Shown here: positions 17,437-27,151 of the stretch, in pieces | How the letters are laid out: the number at the start of each line of letters is the position of its first letter | Numbering within the stretch: the first letter of the stretch is position 1 | Assembly: GCF_027923465.1 (NCBI RefSeq) | Contig: NZ_BRLB01000020.1 | Location: 1-64,000, forward strand | Source: Vallitalea longa | GTDB taxonomy: Bacteria; Bacillota; Clostridia; Lachnospirales; Vallitaleaceae | Direction: 5' to 3' | Length of the DNA: 64,000 bases | The notes under the pieces: model-generated | Told to the model about the DNA's origin: nothing | The model's database searches: none | What the model saw: the letters and a program-made list of their open reading frames with translations, nothing else | Program-made: the position numbers and the translations under genes

Positions 17437-17832
17437 TTGAGTCGTAATGCAGGTTATATGAAGAAATTGAGAAAAGCTCGTGTGGAGAGAAAGCAGTGTA
17501 TAAGATGTGGGAAGCCTTTATCGCAAGAATCACTTATTAGAGGTGTTAAACAGTGTGAAAAATGCCTTGATTATCAACGTAAAAGAAAATTAGGTCAGAT
17601 TAGTTCAAAAGTTAATACAACATATTTTTATAACAGGCAATACAAAAAAGATGAGATAAAAAGGAAAGAGCTAGGTAATTTTATGGTTGAAAATAAGATA
17701 ACCATTAAAGATCTCGCCAAAGAAGCTAATTTATCTCAAAGGACAATTCAAAGAATTTTATATACTGATGCAAACTATACAAAAAAAACTAAAGATGCTA
17801 TTAATAACTATTTAGGTAAGGAACTCTTATAA
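17437..17832 (+). CDS. Small zinc-ribbon plus HTH protein, putative regulator
   Basis: 131 residues from TTG 17437, preceded by AAAGGGGATG. The N-terminus is basic and contains two CxxC pairs (CIRC near 22-25 and CEKC near 46-49), a likely zinc ribbon. The C-terminal 50 residues form an HTH of Cro/XRE type (ITIKDLAKEANLSQRTIQRI). The combination suggests a sequence-specific DNA-binding protein; targets unknown. An inverted TTCTTTT (17383-17389)/AAAAGAA (17408-17414) pair precedes it and could be an operator. Monocistronic, followed by the rex promoter region. Confidence 0.7.
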   Translation: MSRNAGYMKKLRKARVERKQCIRCGKPLSQESLIRGVKQCEKCLDYQRKRKLGQISSKVNTTYFYNRQYKKDEIKRKELGNFMVENKITIKDLAKEANLSQRTIQRILYTDANYTKKTKDAINNYLGKELL

Positions 17833-18086
17833 TTAACTATTTTAGAGCTTTTATACTAGATATAGGAAAGATGTATAAATTTAAGGACATTAAAATATTT
17901 TATAAGTCATATCTACTATAAAAAGCTTCTAAATATAAAATAATATATGATAATCTACAGAAAAACTATTGTATGCAATAGACATATAGTGAATGTTGTG
18001 TGAATATCTACTAAATACAATGGTTGGGTAGATAATATTTATTGTAATAACCTATAAACAATATGGGAAAAACAGTAATTCATTAT

Positions 18087-18115
18087 TTGACATAGATTTA
18101 ACAAACATATATAAT
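18087..18115 (+). promoter_or_regulatory. Consensus promoter of rex with a possible Rex half-site
   Basis: TTGACA (18087-18092), 17-base spacer, TATAAT (18110-18115). The spacer contains TTTAACAAA (18097-18105), matching half of the known Rex operator TTGTTAA-N4-TTAACAA, so autoregulation is possible. The remaining gap 17833-18086 is AT-rich with no gene or clear signal. Confidence 0.75.
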
Positions 18116-18165
18116 TATTTTTATAAAAGTTCCAAAATAGTATCAAAGGATTGGGGATTGATTAT

Positions 18166-18798
18166 ATGATACAAAAGAAAATATCAACAGCGGTAATCAA
18201 AAGATTACCAAAATACTACAGATACTTAGGAGACTTATTGGAAAATGATGTTGTAAGAATTTCCTCTAAAGAATTAAGCCATAGAATGGGTGTAACAGCT
18301 TCACAGATAAGACAAGATTTAAATAATTTTGGCGGCTTTGGGCAACAAGGCTATGGTTACAATGTTGAATATCTATACAACGCTATAGGTAAAATACTTG
18401 GTTTAGAAAATAAATACAACACGATTATTGTTGGAGCGGGTAATTTAGGTCAAGCACTTGCTAACTATACTAATTTTGATAAAAGAGGTTTTGAAGTCAA
18501 AGGACTTTTTGATGTGAATCCAAGACTTGTTGGTATTACTGTAAGGGGTATTGAGATTAAAGATCTAGATGAGTTAGAAGAATTTATTAAAGTGAATAGG
18601 ATTGATTTAGCGATTCTTACTCTACCTAAACAAAAAGCACCTAAGGTTGCTAATGATTTAGTTAATTACGGAATAAAAGGTATATGGAATTTTGCTCCCA
18701 TAGACTTAAAATTAACTAATAAAAATGTTGTTGTAGAAAATGTTCATCTATTAGATAGTTTGATGACCCTTTCATACAATATAAAAGAAACAATATAA
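18166..18798 (+). CDS. rex: Redox-sensing transcriptional repressor Rex
   Basis: 210 residues from ATG 18166; GGGGA lies 8 bases upstream, and the family usually starts with residues like KIS.AVIKRLPKYYRYL as here. N-terminal winged helix includes VTASQIRQDLNNFGGFGQQGYGY. The Rossmann domain begins at IIVGAGNLGQAL. Rex senses the NADH/NAD+ ratio and represses fermentation and NADH-oxidising genes in Firmicutes. It has its own consensus promoter and a terminator. Confidence 0.97.
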   Translation: MIQKKISTAVIKRLPKYYRYLGDLLENDVVRISSKELSHRMGVTASQIRQDLNNFGGFGQQGYGYNVEYLYNAIGKILGLENKYNTIIVGAGNLGQALANYTNFDKRGFEVKGLFDVNPRLVGITVRGIEIKDLDELEEFIKVNRIDLAILTLPKQKAPKVANDLVNYGIKGIWNFAPIDLKLTNKNVVVENVHLLDSLMTLSYNIKETI

Positions 18799-18842
18799 AA
18801 ACTTGTTATTTTTGTAGATTTATAACTATTCTTAGAGGTATT

Positions 18843-18868
18843 AGGTACTCATATTTTGGGTACCTTTT
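18843..18868 (+). terminator. rex terminator
   Basis: AGGTAC (18843-18848) pairs with GTACCT (18860-18865), followed by TTTTAATT. Confidence 0.65.
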
Positions 18869-19019
18869 AATTATATTGTGCTATAGAATATAATGATTTG
18901 TTACGATATAATTAGTATAGGTTGATTTTTATTTAACACTACTATCTTTATATTTTAACTAATAAGACAAGTTAAGTAGATATTATTTTACTACATATAA
19001 ATAATGAGGACGTGAATAT

Positions 19020-19634
19020 ATGTTTTTTTCTAAACAGAAGATTGAGAAACCAATAAATATAGAAAAAAAAGTCCATATATTAACTTTGGATAATAGATGG
19101 CATGAGCTATTTTGTAATAACAGAAAATCAAAAAAAATATCAGATCTAGAAAAAAAACTCAATAAATTAGTTGGTGAACAAGGTCAATTGACTAATGATC
19201 TAAAAGAATATTCTTTACTCAAAAAGAAGATGATGGTAGATATTGTTGATAATATGAAAGAAGCCATAGAAGATGAAGACGATACTGCTATAAATGAAAT
19301 GAAAAAAAGTAAAAAGTACATTAGTGATATTAAAGTTAAATTAGATAAAATGGAAGAGAGAATGGAAACCCTACCAAAAGAGATTCAAATCACTAATAAA
19401 GAATTATTGGAATATACTATGCAGGATTGTTATATGCGTATGTTCAATACTAAAAATGAACTGGATGAATTACAAGAATGGATTAACAAAGTTAGGGAAG
19501 AATTAAAAGAAAAGGCAGTAAGAAAAACAGAAGCTAAGGAAGAATATGATAGATTATATTCTTATATGCATGATTTAGTCGGGTATGAAATCATTGAATT
19601 ATATGATAAGAAATATCTGGGAGGAAGTAAATGA
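19020..19634 (+). CDS. Unrecognised coiled-coil protein in the acpS operon
   Basis: 204 residues, mostly charged heptads over about 40-185 (SDLEKKLNKLVGEQGQLTN onward), so a long coiled coil is expected. No signal peptide or membrane segment. No named family recognised. It overlaps acpS by four bases (ATGA at 19631-19634), a sign of translational coupling. ATG 19020 follows GAGGACG. A structural or scaffold role is possible, but nothing shows one. Confidence 0.8.
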   Translation: MFFSKQKIEKPINIEKKVHILTLDNRWHELFCNNRKSKKISDLEKKLNKLVGEQGQLTNDLKEYSLLKKKMMVDIVDNMKEAIEDEDDTAINEMKKSKKYISDIKVKLDKMEERMETLPKEIQITNKELLEYTMQDCYMRMFNTKNELDELQEWINKVREELKEKAVRKTEAKEEYDRLYSYMHDLVGYEIIELYDKKYLGGSK

Positions 19635-19996
19635 TAAAAGGGATTGGTAACGATATCATAGAGATAAGCAGAATAGAAAAAGCTATCCAAAATGAAAGAT
19701 TCCTAGAAAAATACTTTACATTGAATGAAAACAGATTGTTTGAAGATAGAAATCTTAGACCTGAGACGATAGCTGGTAATTTTGCTACGAAAGAAGCTGT
19801 TTCAAAAGTTCTTGGTACAGGATTTGTTGATTTTTCTCTTGCGGATATTGAAGTTCTACGTGATGATATGGGTAAACCTTATGTGATTCTATATAATAAT
19901 GCTAGAAGTCTAGCTGAAAAGCTTAATATTTCCAGAATACATGTTTCTATATCTCATTCTAAGGAATATGTTATTGCTACAGCCTTAGGTGAGTAG
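19631..19996 (+). CDS. acpS: Holo-[acyl-carrier-protein] synthase
   Basis: 121 residues, normal for AcpS. Metal and CoA-binding motifs are GIGNDIIEISRIEKA at the N-terminus and FATKEAVSKVLGTGF in the middle; HVSISHSKEYVIATA closes the fold. It transfers 4'-phosphopantetheine from CoA to acyl carrier protein. Start ATG 19631 overlaps the upstream stop and has GGGAGG before it. nnrD follows 24 bases downstream, the order known in other Firmicutes. Confidence 0.97.
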   Translation: MIKGIGNDIIEISRIEKAIQNERFLEKYFTLNENRLFEDRNLRPETIAGNFATKEAVSKVLGTGFVDFSLADIEVLRDDMGKPYVILYNNARSLAEKLNISRIHVSISHSKEYVIATALGE

Positions 19997-20020
19997 ATAA
20001 GAAAAAGGAGATGTCATAGT

Positions 20021-21565
20021 ATGAAAGTTGTCAGTAGTAGTGAAATGAGAGAAATCGATAGATATACAATACAAGAACTAGGTATTCCAGGTATTGTGTT
20101 AATGGAAAATGCTGCTATGTCTGTTGTCAGTGAAACTATAAGTACCATAAGGGAAAGTAGAAAAGTTGTTATCTGTTGTGGTATAGGCAATAATGGTGGG
20201 GATGGACTTGCGATTGGAAGAATATTGAGCTGTAACCATATAAATGTATCAATAGCTGTAATAGGTGATTCTAATAAAATAAAAGGTGATGCCAAGATAA
20301 ATTATGATGTTGCCAAGAAGCTTAATATTGATATACATGAATATAATAGCCAAGAAGAGATGAATGATTTCGTGACTTTAGTAAATGGTTGTGATGTTAT
20401 CTATGATGCTATTTTCGGAACTGGTTTATCCAGAGAAGTTACAGATAGATATTATGAAGCCATTGATGCGATAAATCATACCAATGCTTATAAAATAGCT
20501 GTTGATATACCTTCTGGTATAAATGCAGATGACGGACATGTCTTAGGCATTGCTGTTGATGCTGATAAAACAGTAACGTTCTGTTTGCCAAAATTAGGGC
20601 TGTTATTATATCCTGGTGCGAGTAATGTAGGTGAACTGGTAGTTGGAGATATAGGTATCCCATATGTGTCGGTTGAGAGAATAAAATCAAATACATCAAT
20701 AATGGATGATAATTTGGCGAAACATTTTATGCCTAATAGGGTTAAGATGTCTCATAAAGGGACTTATGGTAAAGTATTGATTATTGCGGGAACCAAGAAG
20801 ATGACAGGTGCCGCTGTTCTAACGTCTAGTGCTGCATATAGAACAGGAGCAGGATTGGTTAAAACATTTATCGAAGAATCAGTATCGAGTATCATTACAT
20901 CAAGTCTTCCTGAGGCTATTATTGAGACTTATAACAGAGATGATGATAATCTATCTTTTGAAGATAAGAGTAAATTACTGGAGATGTTGTTATGGGCGGA
21001 CACTATTGCAATTGGACCAGGTCTTGGAAATGATAGTATCACAAAAGAAATACTTGAAGTGGTTATCAATAATTTCAATAAAAATATAGTTATTGATGCA
21101 GATGGAATAAATGCATTATCAAAAGACATACACGTTCTGAAAAACAAGAAAGGTAACATAATAGTTACCCCACATCTAGGTGAGATGTCTAGATTAACCA
21201 ATATGGATATCGAGAGAATTTCAAATAATACGGTAGAAGTGGCTCAAGTTTTTAGTAAGCAGCATAAAGTTATATGTGTCTTGAAAAGTGCTAGAACAGT
21301 AATATCTTCACCTAATGGGATGACAAATATTAATATCTATGGTAATCCTGGTATGGCAACGGCTGGTTCAGGTGATGTATTGACAGGTATCATCGTTTCT
21401 TTATTAGGTCAAGGACTTGATGTTTTTGATGCTGCTATACTAGGAACTTATATTCACAGTAAAGCTGGTGATAGAGCTAAAGAAAGTGTTGGAGAGCATG
21501 GTTTATTGGCAAATGATATAATTGATAGCATACCTTATGTAATTAAATCAAGTCTTAGTGAATAA
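20021..21565 (+). CDS. nnrD: Bifunctional NAD(P)H-hydrate epimerase/dehydratase
   Basis: 514 residues joining two repair activities. Residues 1-215 are the NnrE (YjeF_N) epimerase with GIGNNGGDGLAIGR and DAIFGTGLSR. Residues about 225-510 are the NnrD ribokinase-like dehydratase, with IIAGTKKMTGAAVLTSSAA, DADGINAL, TPHLGEM and NPGMATAGSGDVLTGII. Together they restore damaged NADH/NADPH hydrates using ATP or ADP. Preceded by AAGGAG and acpS, probably in one operon. Confidence 0.96.
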   Translation: MKVVSSSEMREIDRYTIQELGIPGIVLMENAAMSVVSETISTIRESRKVVICCGIGNNGGDGLAIGRILSCNHINVSIAVIGDSNKIKGDAKINYDVAKKLNIDIHEYNSQEEMNDFVTLVNGCDVIYDAIFGTGLSREVTDRYYEAIDAINHTNAYKIAVDIPSGINADDGHVLGIAVDADKTVTFCLPKLGLLLYPGASNVGELVVGDIGIPYVSVERIKSNTSIMDDNLAKHFMPNRVKMSHKGTYGKVLIIAGTKKMTGAAVLTSSAAYRTGAGLVKTFIEESVSSIITSSLPEAIIETYNRDDDNLSFEDKSKLLEMLLWADTIAIGPGLGNDSITKEILEVVINNFNKNIVIDADGINALSKDIHVLKNKKGNIIVTPHLGEMSRLTNMDIERISNNTVEVAQVFSKQHKVICVLKSARTVISSPNGMTNINIYGNPGMATAGSGDVLTGIIVSLLGQGLDVFDAAILGTYIHSKAGDRAKESVGEHGLLANDIIDSIPYVIKSSLSE

Positions 21566-21583
21566 TAATATAATATATATAAT

Positions 21584-21624
21584 AAGTTAGGAAAGTATAA
21601 TACTATCCTAGCTTTTATTATTTT
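21584..21624 (+). terminator. Terminator after nnrD
   Basis: AAGTTAGGA (21584-21592) pairs with TCCTAGCTT (21606-21614), one G-U pair, followed by TTATTATTTT. Confidence 0.7.
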
Positions 21625-21825
21625 CTTATATAAACATATTTTCCTTTATAAATAATTATAGGTGTACTATTATTAGTTTTTAGTCTATAATACTATCAAA
21701 GTTAATTTTATTAAGTGGGTGTGAAGAATACTGGTTAATAATTATAATAAGTAGTATAATAGTTATGTTTATGTGGTATTAATAATATTAAATGCAAATT
21801 ATAATGTTTATATATGGAGGAAAGT

Positions 21826-22989
21826 ATGAAAAAATACGAAAGAGTATATGCCCGCATTGATTTGGATGCAATAATACATAATGTTACTAATGTCAGGAAA
21901 AGAATATCATCGAACACTACATTAATGCCTATTGTCAAGGCGGATGGTTATGGCCATGGTGCAGTTCCTATTTCAAAAGAATTAGTTGAACTAGGCATAG
22001 AAAGATTTGCTGTTGCTACTATAGAAGAAGCAATTAGCCTTAGAAAAAATGGGATTGACAAAAAAATATTGATTTTCGGATATACGCCAGAAGATATGGC
22101 TGATAAATTAGTTGAATATGATTTGATTCAGACTATTTATAATTTGGATGCAGCTAAAAAAATATCAGACATAGCTTGTCAGAATAACAAGAAAATGAAT
22201 ATACATATAAAACTTGATACTGGAATGAATAGAATTGGTTTTTTACCTAATGATGAATCCATTAGTATAATTAAAAGTATATATGATTTACCTAATATAA
22301 TAGTTGAAGGAATTTATACACATTTATCAAAGGCTGATGAAACAGATAAAGATTTTACTAATAATCAACTAGATAAATTTGATCATTTTATTGATGAACT
22401 TGAGAATACTGGTATTGATATACCAACTAAACATGTTGCTAATAGTGCTGGTATAATTGATGTCGAAGGTACCCATAAGGATTTAGTAAGGCTTGGTATA
22501 TCTCTATATGGATTATATCCTTCAGATTATGTAAATAAAGAAAATGTGAAATTAGAACCAGTTCTATCACTAATTAGCTATATAATACATATAAAAGAAG
22601 TAAAGGAAGGTACACCTATTGGTTATGGTGGAACATATATAACTGAAAGAAAATCCATAATTGCAACTATTCCTGTTGGTTATGGTGATGGTTATGACAG
22701 ATTATTATCATCAAAAGGTAAAGTTTTGATTGGTGGTAAATATGCTAATATAGTAGGAAGAATATGTATGGATCAATTTATGGTTGATATCACAGATATT
22801 CCTAATGTGAAAGTACTAGATGAAGTGGTTTTAATTGGTAAACAAGGGCATAATGAGATTACAGCAGATGATATAGCCAATATTAAAGGTACAATTAATT
22901 ATGAAGTTGTTTGTCAGTTAGGTAAAAGAATACCTAGAGTGTATTATAAAAATAATAAGTATGTGTCTTCTATTGATTATTTTGATTGA
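21826..22989 (+). CDS. alr: Alanine racemase
   Basis: 387 residues from ATG 21826, which GGAGG precedes; an ATG at 21814 overlaps that site and is rejected. PLP Lys38 is in PIVKADGYGHG. Other landmarks are KLDTGMNRIGF, LYGLYPS and the C-terminal PVGYGDGYDR with GRICMDQFMVDIT. It makes D-alanine for peptidoglycan. The MazF-type toxin gene is downstream, the usual Firmicute neighbour, but the antitoxin gene normally between them is not visible. Confidence 0.97.
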   Translation: MKKYERVYARIDLDAIIHNVTNVRKRISSNTTLMPIVKADGYGHGAVPISKELVELGIERFAVATIEEAISLRKNGIDKKILIFGYTPEDMADKLVEYDLIQTIYNLDAAKKISDIACQNNKKMNIHIKLDTGMNRIGFLPNDESISIIKSIYDLPNIIVEGIYTHLSKADETDKDFTNNQLDKFDHFIDELENTGIDIPTKHVANSAGIIDVEGTHKDLVRLGISLYGLYPSDYVNKENVKLEPVLSLISYIIHIKEVKEGTPIGYGGTYITERKSIIATIPVGYGDGYDRLLSSKGKVLIGGKYANIVGRICMDQFMVDITDIPNVKVLDEVVLIGKQGHNEITADDIANIKGTINYEVVCQLGKRIPRVYYKNNKYVSSIDYFD

Positions 22990-23213
22990 GATACTCCGCG
23001 AATTAATCTTATTCCATTAAATAATAAAAAATACCTTAATATTGTATATAAATAATATTTTTGGTGATAATGGTAATATAAGAAAATAGGAGTTGAACTT
23101 TTACATAAATCTGAAATACAAAAATGCACAGAGTGATGAAAGTATAATAGAATGTGTTGTTATTTGAAGGTGAGGTTAAGAAGTTCAGCAAGATTTAGCG
23201 GAGAGTGAGTAAT

Positions 23214-23561
23214 GTGGTAGTAAAACGTGGGGATGTATTTTATGCAGATTTAAGACCAGTGATTGGTTCTGAGCAAGGTGGCATACGTCCAGTTCTTATC
23301 GTTCAAAATGATGTAGGAAATAAGTATAGTCCAACAGTTATATGTTCAGCAATAACATCGCAAATAAATAAAGCTAAGCTTCCAACTCATGTTGAAATTG
23401 AAGCCCAAAAATATGATTTAGTGAAAGATTCAGTTGTATTGCTAGAACAAATAAGAACTATAGACAAAAAAAGGTTAAAAGAAAAAGTGTGTCATTTAGA
23501 AGATAAAGTAATGGAAAAAGTAGATAAAGCCTTAGTTGTTAGTTTTGGCGTTGATACATAG
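23214..23561 (+). CDS. mazF: MazF/EndoA-type mRNA interferase
   Basis: 115 residues from GTG 23214, chosen because GGAG lies 10 bases upstream and the family starts VKRGDV; the GTG at 23205 abuts the ribosome site. PemK/MazF motifs are [35 protein letters not shown] and the C-terminal [14 protein letters not shown]. These enzymes cut mRNA at short sequence motifs. The cognate MazE is normally encoded just upstream; bases 22990-23213 contain no ORF of suitable length. A terminator follows directly. Confidence 0.95.
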   Translation: MVVKRGDVFYADLRPVIGSEQGGIRPVLIVQNDVGNKYSPTVICSAITSQINKAKLPTHVEIEAQKYDLVKDSVVLLEQIRTIDKKRLKEKVCHLEDKVMEKVDKALVVSFGVDT

Positions 23562-23565
23562 TTAA

Positions 23566-23587
23566 AAGACTTCCGAAAGGAAGTCTT
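23566..23587 (+). terminator. mazF terminator
   Basis: AAGACTTCC (23566-23574), GAAA tetraloop, GGAAGTCTT (23579-23587), then AATTATTT. Confidence 0.85.
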
Positions 23588-23737
23588 AATTATTTGTCTG
23601 ATTTGATTTATGTAAGAAGAATTATGTAAATACTAATAAAAAAATAAATAACTTAAATAGTTCTTGCCTTTTTGTAGGATTTGTATATAATGGTAGATAA
23701 TGAATATAGGAAAAATATTTAAATGAAAGGACATAAC

Positions 23738-24661
23738 ATGGACTTTTATACGATCATTAACCAAATATTAGTACTATTTATAGTGCTTTTTTTAGGGTAT
23801 TTTATTAAGAAAAAAGACATAATTGATGAATATGCAAATAAAAAACTTGCAAGTCTTGTTATTAAAGTAACAGTCCCGTGCCTTATTATTAATTCTATGA
23901 TGGAACAAATAGAACTTGGTGCGAAAGAAATATTAGGTATATTAGGTTTATCCATTGCAGTATACATATTTATGTTCTTGATGACATTTATAGTTCCCAG
24001 ATTGATAGGTGTCAAAAAAGAGAATATTGGAGTTTACAAATTTATGATCATGTTTTCCAATGTTGGGTTTATGGGATTTCCAGTTATTGAATCAATATAT
24101 GGAAAAGAGGCTATTTTCTATACTTCAATATATAATTTGCCTTTTAATGCACTTATATATACTTTAGGAATATATCTTATATCAATGGACAATAAAAATA
24201 ATGTCAGATTCAAAATAAAAGATATATTTAATCCTGCAGTATGTGCTGTAATTATTGGATTGATCATATTTTCTTTTAAAATAACTCTACCATATGTCGC
24301 TTCACAAACAGTACGTATGATAGCTGAACTTACAACTCCTTTATCGATGCTAGTGATTGGAGCGTCCTTGGCGGATATTAAGATTAAAAACATATTTTCC
24401 AATTCGAAATTATATATTTATAGTTTCCTTAAATTATTGGTTTTTCCTATACTTATTTATATGATAGTCAGATTAATAGGATTTAATGATATTATGGCTG
24501 GAGTACCAGTAATTATTACAGGAATGCCAGTTGCTGCTAATGCTGTAATCATTAGTAAGGAATATGGTGGAAATGATATACTTGCATCTGAAGGAGTATT
24601 TATTAGTACGATGTTATCAATTATAACTATCCCATTATTAGTATTTTTATTAAGCAATTAA
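23738..24661 (+). CDS. AEC-family (auxin efflux carrier-like) transporter
   Basis: 307 residues from ATG 23738, with AAAGGA ending 6 bases upstream; the ATG at 23723 lies inside that site. About ten membrane segments in two halves, with family features KLASLVIKVTVPCLIINSM, MFSNVGFMGFPVIESIYG in the first half and PVAANAVIISKEYG in the second. AEC proteins export or exchange carboxylates such as malate in bacteria, but the substrate here is unknown. A MATE transporter gene follows 36 bases later with its own AGAGGTGG. Confidence 0.9.
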   Translation: MDFYTIINQILVLFIVLFLGYFIKKKDIIDEYANKKLASLVIKVTVPCLIINSMMEQIELGAKEILGILGLSIAVYIFMFLMTFIVPRLIGVKKENIGVYKFMIMFSNVGFMGFPVIESIYGKEAIFYTSIYNLPFNALIYTLGIYLISMDNKNNVRFKIKDIFNPAVCAVIIGLIIFSFKITLPYVASQTVRMIAELTTPLSMLVIGASLADIKIKNIFSNSKLYIYSFLKLLVFPILIYMIVRLIGFNDIMAGVPVIITGMPVAANAVIISKEYGGNDILASEGVFISTMLSIITIPLLVFLLSN

Positions 24662-24697
24662 ATAAGTAACATTTATTAATTTCAGAGGTGGTCCTAA

Positions 24698-26053
24698 ATG
24701 GTAAGAGATATAATAAAAAATGATAAGCATTTCTATACGAAACTATTTGCAATAGGGGTTCCGATTGCATTTCAAAACTTAATAACTTCATCATTGAACA
24801 TGATTGATGTATTTATGATTAGTTCAATAGGAGATACAGCTGTTGCAGGTGTTGGTGGTGCGAATAAACTCTACTTTTTACTTAATTTGTTTCTTTTTGG
24901 AACCAGTAGTGGTACTGGTATTTTTTCTGCCCAATATTGGGGTAAGAGAGACGTTAAGAATCTGAAAAAGATTTTAGGGATATGTTTGATACTAAGCGTA
25001 TCAGGAGGAGCATTATTTTCAATAATAGCTATATTCTTTCCTAAATTCGTAATGAATGTATTTGCTACAGAAGAACCTGTCATCAGGGAAGGAATAAAAT
25101 ATCTGAGAGTCATAGGTTTCAGTTATTGTTTCACAGCTATTTCTTTTGCTTATATATTTGTATTAAGAGGTATGAACTTCGTTAAAGTTCCTATGGTCAT
25201 AACTATTGTAAGTATAGGTATCAATACGTTTTTGAACTGGGTACTTATTTTTGGTAATCTAGGTGTTGAAGCTATGGGAGTAAGTGGTGCAGCTACAGCT
25301 ACATTAGTAGCAAGAACAGTTGAATGTTGCTTATTGATAACTAGCGTTTATGTTTTGAAACTACCTATTGCTGGAAAATTCAAAGAAATATTTGATATCT
25401 CTAAAGCTTTCGTTTCTAAGTATTTGCACACTGTGGGTCCAGTTGTAGGTAATGAGGTAATGTGGTCCCTTGGGGTTGCTACATATTCTTTCGTATATGG
25501 AAGAATGGGTGAAACCGTTATGGCTACCATGACTTTGAATCAGACTATAGAACAGCTGTTTATGGTACTGTTTTTTGGCATGTCTAGTGCTTGTGCAGTA
25601 ATATTAGGAAATGAAATTGGTGATAACAATACGGAAAGAGCTTATAGATATAGTAAGAAATTTATAAAGTTGACTATAATTATATCTATTTTCATAAGTT
25701 TAGCTGTTATTGGTAGTTCTGGGTATGTTGTAACGCTATTCAATGTATCAGAAATGGTTAAGATGAATTCCAGATTATGTCTTATAGTGTTCGGTATCTA
25801 TATACCTTTTAAGTCATTGAATCTAATATTGATAGTAGGTGTACTTAGAAGTGGTGGAGATACAAAATTCACTATGATGATAGATACAGGAGGGGTATGG
25901 TTAATAGGTGTGCCATTGGCATTTTTAAGCGGTTTAGTACTTAAGCTAGATATTCAATATGTATATGCTTTTGTATTGTCTGAAGAATTCTTCAAGTTGA
26001 TATTTGCCATGAAACGTACGTATTCGAAAAAATGGTTGAACAATCTTGTTTAG
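24698..26053 (+). CDS. MATE-family efflux transporter
   Basis: 451 residues with twelve predicted membrane segments. MATE features: an N-terminal half opening with IGVPIAFQNLITSSLNMIDV, then GVGGANKLYFLL, and the repeated half from about residue 235. MATE proteins export cationic drugs or organic compounds using Na+ or H+ gradients; the substrate cannot be predicted. Closely follows the AEC transporter gene, so the two may share a transcript. Confidence 0.92.
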   Translation: MVRDIIKNDKHFYTKLFAIGVPIAFQNLITSSLNMIDVFMISSIGDTAVAGVGGANKLYFLLNLFLFGTSSGTGIFSAQYWGKRDVKNLKKILGICLILSVSGGALFSIIAIFFPKFVMNVFATEEPVIREGIKYLRVIGFSYCFTAISFAYIFVLRGMNFVKVPMVITIVSIGINTFLNWVLIFGNLGVEAMGVSGAATATLVARTVECCLLITSVYVLKLPIAGKFKEIFDISKAFVSKYLHTVGPVVGNEVMWSLGVATYSFVYGRMGETVMATMTLNQTIEQLFMVLFFGMSSACAVILGNEIGDNNTERAYRYSKKFIKLTIIISIFISLAVIGSSGYVVTLFNVSEMVKMNSRLCLIVFGIYIPFKSLNLILIVGVLRSGGDTKFTMMIDTGGVWLIGVPLAFLSGLVLKLDIQYVYAFVLSEEFFKLIFAMKRTYSKKWLNNLV

Positions 26054-26153
26054 TTAAGTAGAATAACTTTCAAGTAGAAAAGGCCTAGATTTGTAATATA
26101 TTAGAAAACGTGATAAAATATTTGTGAGATTATTTTAAGGAGTGAATATTTTT

Positions 26154-26882
26154 ATGTCAGGACATTCAAAGTTTTCGAACATAAAACATAGAAAAGAAAG
26201 ACAAGATGCTAAAAAAGGAAAAGTTTTTACTAAAATTGGAAGAGAGATTGCAGTTGCAGTAAAAGAAGGTGGTTCTGATCCTACACTTAACTCTAAACTT
26301 AGAGATATAGTCGCTAAAGCAAAAGCAAGTAATATGCCTAATGATACAATTTCCAGAAGTATCAAAAAAGCTGCTGGAGAACTTGGTAATATTAATTATG
26401 AGCATATTACATATGAAGGATATGGGCCAAGCGGAATAGCTGTAATTGTAGATTGTTTGACAGAAAATAAAAACAGGACAGCTGCAAATGTAAGACATGC
26501 TTTTTCTAAGAATAGTGGTAATTTAGGGACAACAGGATGTGTATCCTTTATGTTTGACAAAAAAGGCCAAATAGTAATAGAGCGTGCAGAAGATATAGAT
26601 GAAGATGAGCTTATGATGATAGCTATCGATGCTGGAGCAGAAGATTTTGTTACTGGAATTGATTTTTATGAAATCATAACTACTCCAGATGAATTTAGTT
26701 CTGTGAATAAAGCTGTTGGAGAAGCAGGATATAATTCAGTGTCAGCTGAAATAACAATGATACCTCAAACTACTTCTAACCTTACTGACGAAGAAGATAT
26801 CAGTAAGATGGAGAATCTGATTGATACTCTTGAAGAAGATGATGATGTACAAAATGTATGGCATAATTTTGATGAAAATTAA
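26154..26882 (+). CDS. YebC/PmpR family DNA-binding regulatory protein
   Basis: 242 residues from ATG 26154, the conserved family start [18 protein letters not shown]; a GTG at 26142 touches the AAGGAG site and is rejected. Contains ARGSGLV-type relatives such as [19 protein letters not shown] and [22 protein letters not shown]. The family includes transcription regulators and, from recent work, translation factors relieving ribosome stalling at proline-rich motifs. Monocistronic, with a strong terminator. Confidence 0.95.
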   Translation: MSGHSKFSNIKHRKERQDAKKGKVFTKIGREIAVAVKEGGSDPTLNSKLRDIVAKAKASNMPNDTISRSIKKAAGELGNINYEHITYEGYGPSGIAVIVDCLTENKNRTAANVRHAFSKNSGNLGTTGCVSFMFDKKGQIVIERAEDIDEDELMMIAIDAGAEDFVTGIDFYEIITTPDEFSSVNKAVGEAGYNSVSAEITMIPQTTSNLTDEEDISKMENLIDTLEEDDDVQNVWHNFDEN

Positions 26883-26938
26883 AATCGGTTCATATAATTA
26901 AGATTTTAGTAGAAAAATAATAATTTTAATTAGCTTAC

Positions 26939-26974
26939 CCCTTCATATTTTTAAAAATATGAAGGGTTTTTTTT
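26939..26974 (+). terminator. Strong terminator after the YebC gene
   Basis: CCCTTCATATTT (26939-26950) pairs with AAATATGAAGGG (26955-26966), followed by eight T residues. Confidence 0.95.
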
Positions 26975-27151
26975 ATATACTTTTCTATTTTAAACAAATA
27001 ATTTACTAACTTGTCTTTTTTAAACAACTTATCATGTCTCATTTTATAAAATTATTAGATATCATACAAAATACTTCTTTTAATAAAAAATTAATTTAAT
27101 ATTTAAAATTTTATAATAATATGATATAATAAAGATGGGGAGGGGTAGTGT

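Noticed and set aside
22990-23213. Antitoxin ORF for mazF
   Set aside because: The longest plus-strand reading frame is about 24 codons, starts at a TTG touching its ribosome site and has no ribbon-helix-helix features.
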